From: Scatosoma sp045588185
GTDB taxonomy: Bacteria > Bacillota > Clostridia > Christensenellales > Borkfalkiaceae
Direction of reading: 5' to 3'
NCBI GenBank assembly: GCA_045588185.1
Contig: JAZNDR010000050.1
Coordinates: 1 to 41,142 of the forward strand
DNA: 41,142 bases
Positions 1 to 8,131 of the stretch are shown here, piece by piece. Both the position numbers and the translations under genes were made by a program. Positions within the stretch are counted from its first letter, which is position 1. Every line of letters starts with the position of its first letter. The notes under the pieces were generated by a model. It was not told the DNA's origin. It ran no database searches and was given only the letters and a program-made list of their open reading frames with translations.

Positions 1-85
1 TGGTGCGGACGAAGGGACTTGAACCCATACGGAGTTACCCACAGGAACCTGAAACCTGCGCGTCTGCCAATTTCGCCACGTCCGC
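1..85 (-). tRNA. tRNA-Leu (CAG)
   Basis: A complete class II tRNA lies on the minus strand at the very edge of the window, with encoded CCA at 1-3. The acceptor stem is GCGGACG paired with CGTCCGC, the D arm is GCG/CGC, and the seven-base anticodon loop is TTCAGGT, giving anticodon CAG (leucine). The long variable arm fits tRNA-Leu. Two stems each carry a U-U mismatch: anticodon stem CAGGT/TCCTG (31-39) and T stem ATGGG/CCCTT. The gene follows the S51 peptidase gene with only 17 bases between. Confidence 0.95.
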
Positions 86-102
86 TTTTTATTCGAATTC
101 GG

Positions 103-807
103 TTAGATATTCGCTATCTCCGTTTTCGTTAATTTTCCGTCCTTACTTTCTAAAAGCCACGCCTTTCCACCACTCGTTACACTTCCGACGATTTCACCGT
201 CTTCTATAATGAGCGCGACATTGTCTTCTATCCCGTAAGCACGTGCATAATTATAACATACAATTTTGTCAAAGTCAAGCATTCTTGCGCCGTAATGGGG
301 AGAAATTACGCCTTTTTTCCAATTTAAACCCGAAAACATCGCGTACTTTTCTTCGCCCTCGCCGTTTACCAAAGCCGAGTCGGTATAGATATCCGAAAAC
401 CAACAAATCGCCCCTGCCGATAACCCCGCAAGCACCACACCGCGCTCGTAAGCGTCCTCTATCAAGGGCAAAAGTCCCGTCTTTTTCCAGTGTTCCATCA
501 TAAAAACAGTATCCCCGCCGCCCACGTAAATCATATCCGCTTTTTCAAATTTCGCTTTCATTTTTTCCATATCGGGTTCTTTGAAAACGGTCAGCGCAAC
601 GTCCGTTTTGATATCAAACACACCTGTGTACACCTTATGAAAAGTATTATAATAGGGCATAAAATCGTGGCTCGCCGTAGGAATAAACAAAGCGTTGGCG
701 CGCTTCTCGCCCGCACGCGCTTTTGCTAAGCCCGCAATATATTCGTCTATTTTTAAAGTCGTTCTTTCGCGGAGTTCCCCTCCGCCGATGGCGATAATCC
801 GTTTCAT
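103..807 (-). CDS. Peptidase S51 (dipeptidase E-like)
   Basis: A 234-residue protein of the peptidase E / class I glutamine amidotransferase-like fold. The N-terminal strand and glycine-rich turn (IIAIGGG, residues 4-10), the YVGGGDT segment (94-100) and the nucleophile elbow GLSAGA with Ser130 (128-133) are the family hallmarks. His171 in SPHYG is the likely triad histidine. The serine rather than cysteine nucleophile argues for a serine peptidase (S51) and against a glutaminase. Known S51 members cleave N-terminal Asp-Xaa dipeptides or cyanophycin; the substrate here cannot be read. It follows rpiB after a hairpin at 830-855 and is probably cytoplasmic, as no signal peptide is visible. Confidence 0.85.
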   Translation of the reverse strand: MKRIIAIGGGELRERTTLKIDEYIAGLAKARAGEKRANALFIPTASHDFMPYYNTFHKVYTGVFDIKTDVALTVFKEPDMEKMKAKFEKADMIYVGGGDTVFMMEHWKKTGLLPLIEDAYERGVVLAGLSAGAICWFSDIYTDSALVNGEGEEKYAMFSGLNWKKGVISPHYGARMLDFDKIVCYNYARAYGIEDNVALIIEDGEIVGSVTSGGKAWLLESKDGKLTKTEIANI

Positions 808-829
808 ACCCTATCCTCTTTTGCCGTTT

Positions 830-855
830 AAACGGCGGTTTTCCGACCGCCGTTT
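830..855 (-). terminator. Hairpin between rpiB and the S51 peptidase
   Basis: A 10-bp perfect stem (AAACGGCGGT with ACCGCCGTTT) and a 6-base loop lie just after the rpiB stop codon. On the minus strand it is followed by a short T run and then A residues, so termination may be partial, which would let the downstream peptidase gene be transcribed by read-through. Confidence 0.55.
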
Positions 856-863
856 TCCCTTGT

Positions 864-1316
864 TTATTTGCTGTATTTTTCTTCCAACGTCTTGATTTTC
901 GCAACCCGTCTTTCGTGGCGTTCCCCGCCCTCGAATTCCGTCGTTAAGAAGGTGTAAACGATTTCCTGCATCATACCCTCGCCGAGCACCTTTTCGCCGA
1001 ACGCAATCATATTTGCGTCGTTATGCAAGCGGGTGTATTTAGCGCAATAGGTGTCGTGGCAATGCGCACAGCGTATCCCAGGGACTTTGTTCGCCACGAT
1101 CGAAACGCCGATACCCGACGAGCAAACGAGAATACCTCTTTCACATTCGCCGTTTGCCACCGCTTCCGCGGCAGGTGCGGCAAAATCGGGATAGTCGCAG
1201 GAATCGGTCGTATGCGTGCCGAAATCCTTTACTTCGTGCCCGAGCTTCTCTACGTACGCGATCATCGCTTTTTTCAAATTCAAGCCACCGTGATCGCAAG
1301 CAACTGCAATTTTCAT
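864..1316 (-). CDS. rpiB: Ribose-5-phosphate isomerase B
   Basis: A 150-residue RpiB/LacAB-family sugar isomerase that interconverts ribose 5-phosphate and ribulose 5-phosphate in the non-oxidative pentose phosphate pathway. The CDHGG motif (7-11), the loop with catalytic-type Cys65 (GILVCSSGIG, 61-70), the anion-hole region SIVANKVPGIR and the phosphate-binding segment with His98-Asn99-Asp100 line up with the E. coli enzyme, as does the length. B. subtilis has this family (YwlF) next to the arginine phosphatase YwlE, the same order as here. A SigA-type promoter lies directly upstream at 1385-1413. Related allose or galactose 6-phosphate isomerases cannot be fully excluded. Confidence 0.93.
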   Translation of the reverse strand: MKIAVACDHGGLNLKKAMIAYVEKLGHEVKDFGTHTTDSCDYPDFAAPAAEAVANGECERGILVCSSGIGVSIVANKVPGIRCAHCHDTYCAKYTRLHNDANMIAFGEKVLGEGMMQEIVYTFLTTEFEGGERHERRVAKIKTLEEKYSK

Positions 1317-1384
1317 AACTTTTCTCCTTTCGCGGTTTTTTCCGCTTCGTTTATTTTCAGGCGGTTTTCCCCGCCGTCTTTTCT

Positions 1385-1413
1385 ATTATACCGCTTATCG
1401 CTTTCCTTTTCAA
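1385..1413 (-). promoter_or_regulatory. SigA-type promoter for rpiB
   Basis: On the minus strand TTGAAA (1408-1413) and TATAAT (1385-1390) are separated by 17 bases. The -35 box overlaps the end of the upstream phosphatase gene, so rpiB can be transcribed independently of the sua5-ywlE unit. Confidence 0.7.
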
Positions 1414-1964
1414 GCGTTTTGCGTATTCTTTTTCGCCATTTTTTTCGGGATCTCCCGCAACTTCTTCCTGACCGCTTCGGGCAACAGCTTGTCCGCAATC
1501 ATGGGCATCGCCCCCGCAATCAATTCGTATACGTAGCGGTAGCAGTCGATATCCTTGCCGTACGGATCAAGCACCTCGTAGCCCGCGAGCTCGGAAAAGG
1601 AATACACATTGTTTTCGATTTCCTCTTCCCCTTTTTCGCGCAACGCCTGCCAACGCATTTCCATCAATAAATCGCGTTGCGTATCCGTCATACAAATTAC
1701 AGCCAGCGAGCGTTCAAGCGTCTTTTTGTCTATTTTTTTTGCGGAAAATTCGCCGATAGCCACGCCCTTTTCCTTCAATACCTGCGCCGATTTTTCGTTG
1801 AGCGTATCCCCTTTTTTCGCGCGCGTACCCGCCGAGCATACTTTGAGTTTCACAAGCCCGAGCTCTTCCGCTTTTTGACGGAAAACCGCCTCAGCCATAG
1901 GCGAACGGCAGGTATTCCCCGTGCATACGAACACGATCAATTTTTTGAGCGTTTTTCGTTTCAT
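1410..1964 (-). CDS. ywlE: Low-molecular-weight phosphatase, YwlE-like (protein arginine phosphatase)
   Basis: A 184-residue low-molecular-weight protein phosphatase. The P-loop CTGNTCR (Cys14 nucleophile, Arg20) opens the protein and the general acid Asp133 sits in VLDPYG. The P-loop threonine at position 18 matches the residue (Thr11) that gives B. subtilis YwlE its preference for phosphoarginine over phosphotyrosine. The gene order Sua5-this gene-RpiB copies ywlC-ywlE-ywlF, supporting the arginine phosphatase role, which would oppose an McsB-type arginine kinase in protein quality control (not in this window). The C-terminal 30 residues are lysine- and arginine-rich and longer than in YwlE. 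A tyrosine phosphatase activity remains possible. Confidence 0.8.
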   Translation of the reverse strand: MKRKTLKKLIVFVCTGNTCRSPMAEAVFRQKAEELGLVKLKVCSAGTRAKKGDTLNEKSAQVLKEKGVAIGEFSAKKIDKKTLERSLAVICMTDTQRDLLMEMRWQALREKGEEEIENNVYSFSELAGYEVLDPYGKDIDCYRYVYELIAGAMPMIADKLLPEAVRKKLREIPKKMAKKNTQNA

Positions 1965-1988
1965 CTCGTACCTGCCCTCCTGCTTTTA

Positions 1989-3008
1989 CTATTTTTCGTG
2001 CGGAATATCCTCAGACGAACAAGCCTTGCGAAGCCTATTTAAAACGCCTGCCATCACACCGCCTTTATGCTTTGGTTCTAATGCGATAAGCGTATCGCAC
2101 ACCGTTTCCGCTTCCCGCAAAAGTCCGTATAAATTCTTTGCCTCTTCCGTTTCCGTTTTACCAAGATTGAGCACGGGCACGCCCAAGTGTTCAAACGCCT
2201 TTGCACTTGCGTTTTCGCAAAGCACTGCTACCCGCGCGCCCTTTTCCTTTTCTTCTTCCGCCCTTTGAACGGCTCTTTCCGTTTCCGTGTACAACACCGT
2301 TTTACAACGGGGGGAATAGTGCTTATACAACACTCCCGGACTTTTTACCTTTTCGCCTTTGGTCAAGTCGGGCGTGTACTCCAAGCAATCCCCGACAACC
2401 TTTGCTATCATTTCCCGCGTTACGAGCCCAGGCCGCAAAATCATAGGAATTTCGCCCGTGCAATCGCATACGGTGCTTTCAATACCGCCCGCACATTCGC
2501 CGCCGTCTAAAATCAACGGTATCTTGCCCGCGAAGTCATCGTAAACGTGCTTTGCCGAAGTAGGACTGACATGGCGGGACAAATTCGCGCTCGGCGCGAC
2601 GATAGGTACGCCTACTTCCTTTAAAAACGCCTGTGCGCCCTTATGCGAGGGAACGCGTACCGCAAGCGTGTTTAATCCGCAGGACACGAACGGACTTACC
2701 TTACCCGTCGAGGGATAGACCAAAGTCAAAGGTCCAGGGAGAAACGCCTCGCGTAATTTTATCGCGTACGGCGGATCGTAGTCAATAATTTGCGATAAAT
2801 CGTAATCGCTATGCACGTGTGCGATCAGCGGGTTATCGTTGGGTCTGCCTTTGACTTCGAATATCCGTTTAACGGCGGTATCGTCAAAGGCGTTACCGCC
2901 AAGTCCGTACACCGTTTCCGTCGGAATCGCCACCACGCCGCTTTGCAGTATGATATTTTTTGCCTCGAATAAGCTTTCGGGCGTGATTTGCTTGATTTGC
3001 GTATTCAT
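1989..3008 (-). CDS. ywlC: Threonylcarbamoyl-AMP synthase (Sua5/YwlC)
   Basis: A 339-residue Sua5-type enzyme that makes threonylcarbamoyl-AMP from threonine, bicarbonate and ATP for the t6A37 modification of ANN-decoding tRNAs. The YrdC domain occupies about residues 10-205, with PTETVYGLG, KGRPNDNPLIAH, the SPFVSCGLNTLAVRVPSH stretch and APSANLS. The conserved linker SPGVLYKHYSPR leads into the C-terminal Sua5 domain (about 230-339), which separates this long form from the short TsaC. It starts 3 bases after the dnaB stop codon, so the two are cotranscribed, and continues into ywlE 24 bases downstream. Confidence 0.93.
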   Translation of the reverse strand: MNTQIKQITPESLFEAKNIILQSGVVAIPTETVYGLGGNAFDDTAVKRIFEVKGRPNDNPLIAHVHSDYDLSQIIDYDPPYAIKLREAFLPGPLTLVYPSTGKVSPFVSCGLNTLAVRVPSHKGAQAFLKEVGVPIVAPSANLSRHVSPTSAKHVYDDFAGKIPLILDGGECAGGIESTVCDCTGEIPMILRPGLVTREMIAKVVGDCLEYTPDLTKGEKVKSPGVLYKHYSPRCKTVLYTETERAVQRAEEEKEKGARVAVLCENASAKAFEHLGVPVLNLGKTETEEAKNLYGLLREAETVCDTLIALEPKHKGGVMAGVLNRLRKACSSEDIPHEK

Positions 3009-3011
3009 TTC

Positions 3012-4523
3012 TTATTCAAAAGGAAGCTCGTCGTCTTCCATTGTCGGCTTCAATTCCCCTTTCCGCATAGGGGGTTCAGGCGGCGTGTAATCGTCCTCGG
3101 GCGCAATATATTCGTCCTCTTCTTCCTCGTACACCTGCGGTTGTGTGCCATACTGCGGGGGTTCGTCGTCGCGGTTTTGCTCGTCCACGTCCACGAATTT
3201 CGTGCATTCGCCGATAAATTTCAGCGACACGCGGCCCTGTTCACCGCCTCTGTGCTTGGCGAGAATAAGCTCCGCCGCGCCTTTGACGATTTTGCCCGAT
3301 TCAATTTCTTCCCTCGTCGCGATTGCTTCGGGACGGTTAATGAACATTACGATGTCCGCGTCTTGCTCGATTGCACCCGATTCACGAAGGTCGGAAAGCT
3401 GCGGTTCTTTTGATTGAATACGGCGAAGCTGGGAAAGCGCGATGACGGGCACACCGAGTTCCTTTGCCATGATTTTTAAGTCACGGGTAATAGACGCGAT
3501 TTCCTGTTGTCTGTTTTCCGCACCTGCCATTCTCGAATCCCCACTCGACATCAGCTGGATATAGTCGATCATGATAAGGTCTACGCCCCCCGCCGTCGTC
3601 TTTAACCGACGGCATTTGGACAATATCTCCGCAGGCGTAACGCGCGAGGAATCGTCGATATAGATATTGCTCTTTTTCAATTTATCGCCCGCAAGCATCA
3701 ACTTTTTCCATTCTTTTGCGGAAAGCTCGCCTGAAAGCGCTTTGCTCATGCTCACGTTTGCATACGAGCAAATGAGTCTTTGTACGATTTCGTTTCTCGG
3801 CATTTCGAGCGAGAACACGGCACAAGTTTTGCCCGCGCGAAGCGAGGCGTTTTCCACGAGGTTCATCGCGAGCGAGGTCTTACCCATACCGGGGCGCGCG
3901 GCAAGGACGATCAATGCGCCCGCCTGTAAGCCGTGCGTCATTTTATCCAACCGCTTATAACCCGTGGGAATACCCTTGAAGGAATCGGGATCCGATTGCA
4001 ACTGTTCGAATTTATGCAATACCTCGCCGATAATATCCCCCTCGTTCATGCCAAGAAGCGCGGAACGCTCAGTTTGCTTGGAAATGTCGTAAATGGTCTT
4101 TTCCGCAAACGCAAGCGCAGTGTTTTCGTCCGTCGCTTCCATAGAAGATTCTATAATTTTCCGCGACGCGCGAATGAGTTTTCTATTTACGCTGTCGCGC
4201 GCGATAATCTCGTAATACGATTTATAATTCGCCGCCGACGGCGTGATTTGCGCAAGCTCGGTAAGGTACACGATCCCACCTGCTTTTTCAAGCTGTCCCT
4301 CGCCGTCGAGCTGGTCGGACACGGTAACGAGGTCGATAGGCTTTCTACCGGCAAAAACCTTTTGCATTGCGTGCAGAATAAATTTATGCGATTCCAAATA
4401 GAAATCGTCCTCGGAAAGCTTTTCTACAAGCTCCGACGCAATATCGTTGTCGATCAAAAAACAGCCGAGCAGTGCCATTTCCGCGTCGCGGTTATAGGGC
4501 ATCGTATTCACGGGTGTCGCCAT
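3012..4523 (-). CDS. dnaB: Replicative DNA helicase DnaB
   Basis: A 503-residue RecA-fold hexameric helicase that unwinds DNA at the replication fork. The N-terminal DnaB domain (about 8-110) is followed by a linker and the ATPase domain with Walker A ARPGMGKT (209-216), Walker B LIMIDYIQL (316-324) and the H4-type segment ALSQL. The C-terminal tail from about residue 440 is rich in Asp, Glu and Pro. The ATG at 4523 was chosen because AGAGG sits about 8 bases upstream; an upstream in-frame ATG at 4571 lacks such a site. Co-transcribed with sua5 (3-base gap). The other replication protein in the window is the DnaD-like gene at 16535. Confidence 0.96.
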   Translation of the reverse strand: MATPVNTMPYNRDAEMALLGCFLIDNDIASELVEKLSEDDFYLESHKFILHAMQKVFAGRKPIDLVTVSDQLDGEGQLEKAGGIVYLTELAQITPSAANYKSYYEIIARDSVNRKLIRASRKIIESSMEATDENTALAFAEKTIYDISKQTERSALLGMNEGDIIGEVLHKFEQLQSDPDSFKGIPTGYKRLDKMTHGLQAGALIVLAARPGMGKTSLAMNLVENASLRAGKTCAVFSLEMPRNEIVQRLICSYANVSMSKALSGELSAKEWKKLMLAGDKLKKSNIYIDDSSRVTPAEILSKCRRLKTTAGGVDLIMIDYIQLMSSGDSRMAGAENRQQEIASITRDLKIMAKELGVPVIALSQLRRIQSKEPQLSDLRESGAIEQDADIVMFINRPEAIATREEIESGKIVKGAAELILAKHRGGEQGRVSLKFIGECTKFVDVDEQNRDDEPPQYGTQPQVYEEEEDEYIAPEDDYTPPEPPMRKGELKPTMEDDELPFE

Positions 4524-4562
4524 AATTTTTTCCTCTTTTTCTTTGTTTTGTAAAATTATTGT

Positions 4563-4690
4563 TTTCCGCAACTCCGTTGCGTTGACGCCTGACGGCGTTC
4601 AAACGCAAAGCTACGCTTTGCTTCATTTGGGCTTCTTTCGCAGGGGCTTCCGCCCCCGCACCCCTGACAAGGAACTAAGTTCCTTGACCT
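4563..4690. repeat. String of small hairpins between pepF and dnaB
   Basis: This intergenic stretch is a chain of short palindromes with tiny loops: GCAAC-tcc-GTTGC, ACGCC-tgac-GGCGT, CAAAGC-tac-GCTTTG, GGGGC-ttcc-GCCCC and AAGGAACT-a-AGTTCCTT. The last one, with the trailing GACCTCT, recurs at 6714-6735. The chain abuts the pepF stop codon on the minus strand. I see no promoter for dnaB in it. It may act as a terminator, an RNA-stabilising structure or a REP-like dispersed repeat. Confidence 0.7.
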
Positions 4691-6475
4691 CTAACCGAGC
4701 AAGCTTTTAAATTCATCTAAGGTTGCCTTGAACTCGGACATGGCTGCCTCGAACGGGGCTTTGGTCGTCAGGTCTACGCCCGCTTTTTTCAAAATGGCTA
4801 CGGGGTCTTTGCTACCGCCTGACGATAAAAATTCGAAGTAGTCCTTTACCGCGCTTTCGCCTTCCGTCAAGATACGCTTGACAATCGAAATCGCTGAAAT
4901 GATGCCCGTCGCGTATTTATACACGTAGAATGCGTTATAAAAATGCGGGATACGCGCCCATTCGTATTGGATTCTCTCATCGTGCACAATGCCCTCGCCG
5001 TAATATTGCTTGTTCAAGCCGTAATACAGCTCGCAAAGGCTCTCTTTCGTGAGTGCTTCGCCTGCTTCCGCTTTGGCGTGCGCTAACTGCTCGAACTCCG
5101 CAAACTGCGTTTGGCGGAACAGGGTTGCGCGAATGGTATCCATATAATAATTGAGCAGGTATTTTTTCATATCCTTGTCCTTGCTCTCTTTATACAGATA
5201 TTTGAGCAACAATACCTCGTTGACCGTGCTGGCAATCTCCGCAAGGAAAATGGTATAGCTCGCTTTCGAATACGGCTGTGCTTCCGTCGATTTATAGGTG
5301 TGCAGTGCGTGCCCCATTTCGTGCGCAATCGTGAATACGTCGTTCATGGTCTGTTGATAATTGAGCAATACGAACGGGTGGGGCGAATCGTAACAGCCCG
5401 CGCTGTATGCGCCGTTCCGTTTCCCCTCGTTTTCGCAAACGTCTATCCAACGCTCGTTTTTGCCCTTTCTTAATAAGTCCTGATATTCCTTACCCAAGGG
5501 CGCAAGTCCTTTTATGACCGTTTCGTACGCTTCCTCGAACGGCAACGCCATTTCCGCGTTCTCGACAAGCGGAACGTATAAATCGTAAATATGTTGTTCG
5601 GGCATATCAAGCACCCGTTTTCTCACGGAAATATATTCGTGCATCGTCGGCAGAGCGTTATGCGTGGCTTCGATAAGATTATCGTAAACTTTCGGATCGA
5701 CGTCCTCGCCGTCCATCGCCATCGCCATACAGCTCTCGTAACCCCGTACCGTTTTATAAAATACGTTCTTTTTCACGTTGCCATAATAAGTCTGCGTGAT
5801 CGCGTCTATCAAACGGATATACGAATCGTAGTATTTCTCAAACCATTCCTTTCTCTCTTCCGCCGTGCCCGTATGCAAAATCACCCCGTACATACCATGG
5901 CTCATTTGGATTTCTTCCCCTTTATAGTTTGCCTTGGGCAGGTTCAAGTTGGCGTTATCAAGCATCATAAACACGTCTTGGTATCCGCCCATAATATCGC
6001 TTCCAAGCGTTAACAGCTTTTCTTCCGCCGCACTCAATACGTGCGATTTGCTTCTCGCCACTTTATCCAAGCGGTAATCGTATTCCTTGAAATCGGGGTC
6101 GGCAATAAACGCGTTCAAGGTTTCCTCGGGCAACGCGGTAAGCTGCGGTTCGATGAACGAGAGTTCGGCGAAAATTTTAGAATATAACGCCGTTACGCGT
6201 GCAAGCGCGGAAGTGCTCGCCGAAACACGCACGTCCTCGTCGTGGCGCAAATGCGCGTAAATATACAGCTTTTCCAGTCTGCGCCCGATAGTGTCGCTCA
6301 ACCGTAAACATTCAAGCAAAGTCTGCTTGTCCGCAAGCTTATTATCGAAACGGGAATAATCGTAATTGCCGTACTCCGTTTCGACTGCCTTGAATTCCGC
6401 TTCCCAAGCCTCGTTGCTTGCAAAGACGTCCTCCGTTTTCCATTTGAGATTTTCTGCTATTTCTTTTCTTTCCAT
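4691..6475 (-). CDS. pepF: Oligoendopeptidase F (M3B metallopeptidase)
   Basis: A 594-residue zinc metallopeptidase that cleaves short and medium peptides in the cytoplasm. The M3 zinc-binding HEMGH (385-389) is followed about 25 residues on by FLAEIASTVNE, which supplies the third, glutamate ligand. The N-terminal oligopeptidase F helical domain and the total length (about 600) fit the family, and no signal peptide is seen. The ATG at 6475 was chosen because the protein similarity begins at ERKEIAENLKWK and an AGGA lies about 9 bases upstream; translation upstream of it would be from the repeat. The gene is flanked on both sides by hairpin-rich repeats and is probably an independent unit. 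Confidence 0.95.
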   Translation of the reverse strand: MERKEIAENLKWKTEDVFASNEAWEAEFKAVETEYGNYDYSRFDNKLADKQTLLECLRLSDTIGRRLEKLYIYAHLRHDEDVRVSASTSALARVTALYSKIFAELSFIEPQLTALPEETLNAFIADPDFKEYDYRLDKVARSKSHVLSAAEEKLLTLGSDIMGGYQDVFMMLDNANLNLPKANYKGEEIQMSHGMYGVILHTGTAEERKEWFEKYYDSYIRLIDAITQTYYGNVKKNVFYKTVRGYESCMAMAMDGEDVDPKVYDNLIEATHNALPTMHEYISVRKRVLDMPEQHIYDLYVPLVENAEMALPFEEAYETVIKGLAPLGKEYQDLLRKGKNERWIDVCENEGKRNGAYSAGCYDSPHPFVLLNYQQTMNDVFTIAHEMGHALHTYKSTEAQPYSKASYTIFLAEIASTVNEVLLLKYLYKESKDKDMKKYLLNYYMDTIRATLFRQTQFAEFEQLAHAKAEAGEALTKESLCELYYGLNKQYYGEGIVHDERIQYEWARIPHFYNAFYVYKYATGIISAISIVKRILTEGESAVKDYFEFLSSGGSKDPVAILKKAGVDLTTKAPFEAAMSEFKATLDEFKSLLG

Positions 6476-6483
6476 ATTTAAAT

Positions 6484-6735
6484 TCCTATCACCGTTTGCG
6501 CGGTGTTTAGCGCAACCTACGGTTGCTTTACGAAAGGCTATAACGCCCTTTCGGGCGCGACTGCCGTCGAGGCGCAAAGGCACTTCTCGGGCAATGCAAT
6601 GTGGACATTGCCCTCGGTCACCGTTCGCGCTTTACATATGCGCTCGCTCATCTCGCCCCTAAAAGGCATTATCAATGCCTTTCTTTACGGGCAGCTCGTC
6701 CTCCGCAATCCGCAAGGAACTAAGTTCCTTGACCT
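6484..6735. repeat. Hairpin-rich intergenic repeat between the PFL gene and pepF
   Basis: A 264-base gene-free stretch made of small palindromes: ACCG-tttgcg-CGGT, GCAACC-tac-GGTTGC, CGCCC-ttt-CGGGCG, GGGCAATG and CATTGCCC separated by 9 bases, AAAGGCATT-atc-AATGCCTTT, and CAAGGAACT-a-AGTTCCTTG. Bases 6651-6717 are identical to the reverse complement of 41033-41099, so at least half of it is a dispersed repeat. The AAGGAACT hairpin with its GACCTCT flank also occurs at 4668-4692. Open frames across it are accidental. Confidence 0.85.
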
Positions 6736-6739
6736 CTAT

Positions 6740-8095
6740 TTAGTTTTTGAAGCTATGAATGGGGGCCGGGATATTTCCACCGCGGTTGATAATGCGCGAG
6801 GAATCGCAATTATGCACGGGCATAATCGGCGCACGGCCTAACAGTCCGCCGAAGCTGACTTCTTCGCCAACACCTTTGTTCGGTGCGGGGATAATTCTGA
6901 CCGCCGTCGTTTTGTTGTTTATCATACCGATCGCCGCTTCGTCCGCTATCATTGCCGAAATCGTCGTGGCGGGGGTGTCCCCGGGAATTGCGATCATATC
7001 CAAGCCTACGCTGCAAACGCAGGTCATTGCTTCTAATTTATCCAGCGTGATCGCGCCCTTTTCCGCCGCGCGGATCATGCCGATATCCTCGGATACGGGA
7101 ATGAACGCGCCCGAAAGTCCGCCAACGCGCGAGGAAGCCATAACGCCCCCTTTCTTTACCGCGTCGTTCAACAGTGCAAGCGCCGCCGTCGTACCGTGAC
7201 CGCCAACCGTTTCAATGCCCATTTCTTCCAAAATCTGCGCTACCGAGTCGCCCATAGCAGGCGTGGGTGCGAGCGATAAATCGACGATACCGAACTGCGC
7301 GTTTAAGCGTTTCGCCGCTTCCTTTGCCACGAGCTGACCTGCACGGGTGATTTTGAATGCCGTGCGTTTGATAAGCTCCGCTACTTCGGTAAGGTCGGCT
7401 TCGGGGATTTGTTCGAGTGCGTGCTTGACTACGCCGGGACCCGAAACGCCTACGTTTACTACCGTATCCGCTTCGCCTACGCCGTGGAATGCACCCGCCA
7501 TAAACGGGTTATCCTCTACCGCGTTACAGAACGCCACCAGCTTCGCCGCGCCGATACCGTCTTTGTCTTTCGTTAAATATGCCGCTTCCTTAAATACCTC
7601 GCCGAGCATTTTCACCGCTTCCATATTGATACCCGATTTCGTCGAGCCTACGTTGACGGAAGCGCAAAGTCTGTCGGTGGTCGCCAACACTTCGGGAATT
7701 GTGCGAATGAATACCCGTTCGTAGTCCGCCGTCGATTTATGCACGAGTGCGGAATACCCACCGAGGAAGTCTATCCCCAGCGTTTTCGCGGCGTTATCGA
7801 GGGCTTTGCCCACGAGCGGCGCTTTTTCGGGGAATGCCGCCGTTATCAAGCTTACAGGGGTAACGGAAACGCGCTTATTGACGATGGGAATACCGTATTC
7901 GCCCGAAAGCTCGGTTGCCGTTTTTACGATATTTTCCGCTTTTTTACAAACGAGGTCGTATACCTTGCTTGCCGTTTCTTCCGCCGTATCGCGGATACAG
8001 CTCAACAGGGAAATACCCATCGTGATCGTACGAATGTCAAGGTGTTCCTTTTCTACCATTGCAATGGTTTCCAGAACGTCGTTCTTACTGAACAT
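6740..8095 (-). CDS. PFL family protein (UPF0210/DUF711)
   Basis: A 451-residue protein recognised as the UPF0210 / PFL-like family by its overall sequence, including the N-terminal LDIRTITMGISLL, VNVGVSGPGVVKHAL and the glycine-rich C-terminal VSFGGLLGRAPIMPV. The family's biochemical function is not established. The gene lies 36 bases downstream of a small ACT-domain gene, the arrangement usual for this family in Clostridia, which suggests ligand-regulated activity. Length is typical. Its stop codon is followed directly by the AAGGAACT hairpin of the repeat at 6484-6735. Confidence 0.88.
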   Translation of the reverse strand: MFSKNDVLETIAMVEKEHLDIRTITMGISLLSCIRDTAEETASKVYDLVCKKAENIVKTATELSGEYGIPIVNKRVSVTPVSLITAAFPEKAPLVGKALDNAAKTLGIDFLGGYSALVHKSTADYERVFIRTIPEVLATTDRLCASVNVGSTKSGINMEAVKMLGEVFKEAAYLTKDKDGIGAAKLVAFCNAVEDNPFMAGAFHGVGEADTVVNVGVSGPGVVKHALEQIPEADLTEVAELIKRTAFKITRAGQLVAKEAAKRLNAQFGIVDLSLAPTPAMGDSVAQILEEMGIETVGGHGTTAALALLNDAVKKGGVMASSRVGGLSGAFIPVSEDIGMIRAAEKGAITLDKLEAMTCVCSVGLDMIAIPGDTPATTISAMIADEAAIGMINNKTTAVRIIPAPNKGVGEEVSFGGLLGRAPIMPVHNCDSSRIINRGGNIPAPIHSFKN

Positions 8096-8131
8096 AATAC
8101 TGCTTTCTCCTTTTCTTTCGTTCCCGCCCGA

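Noticed and set aside
4563..6735. CRISPR array
   Set aside because: The palindromic modules differ in sequence and have no regular spacing or unique spacers, and no cas gene is present.
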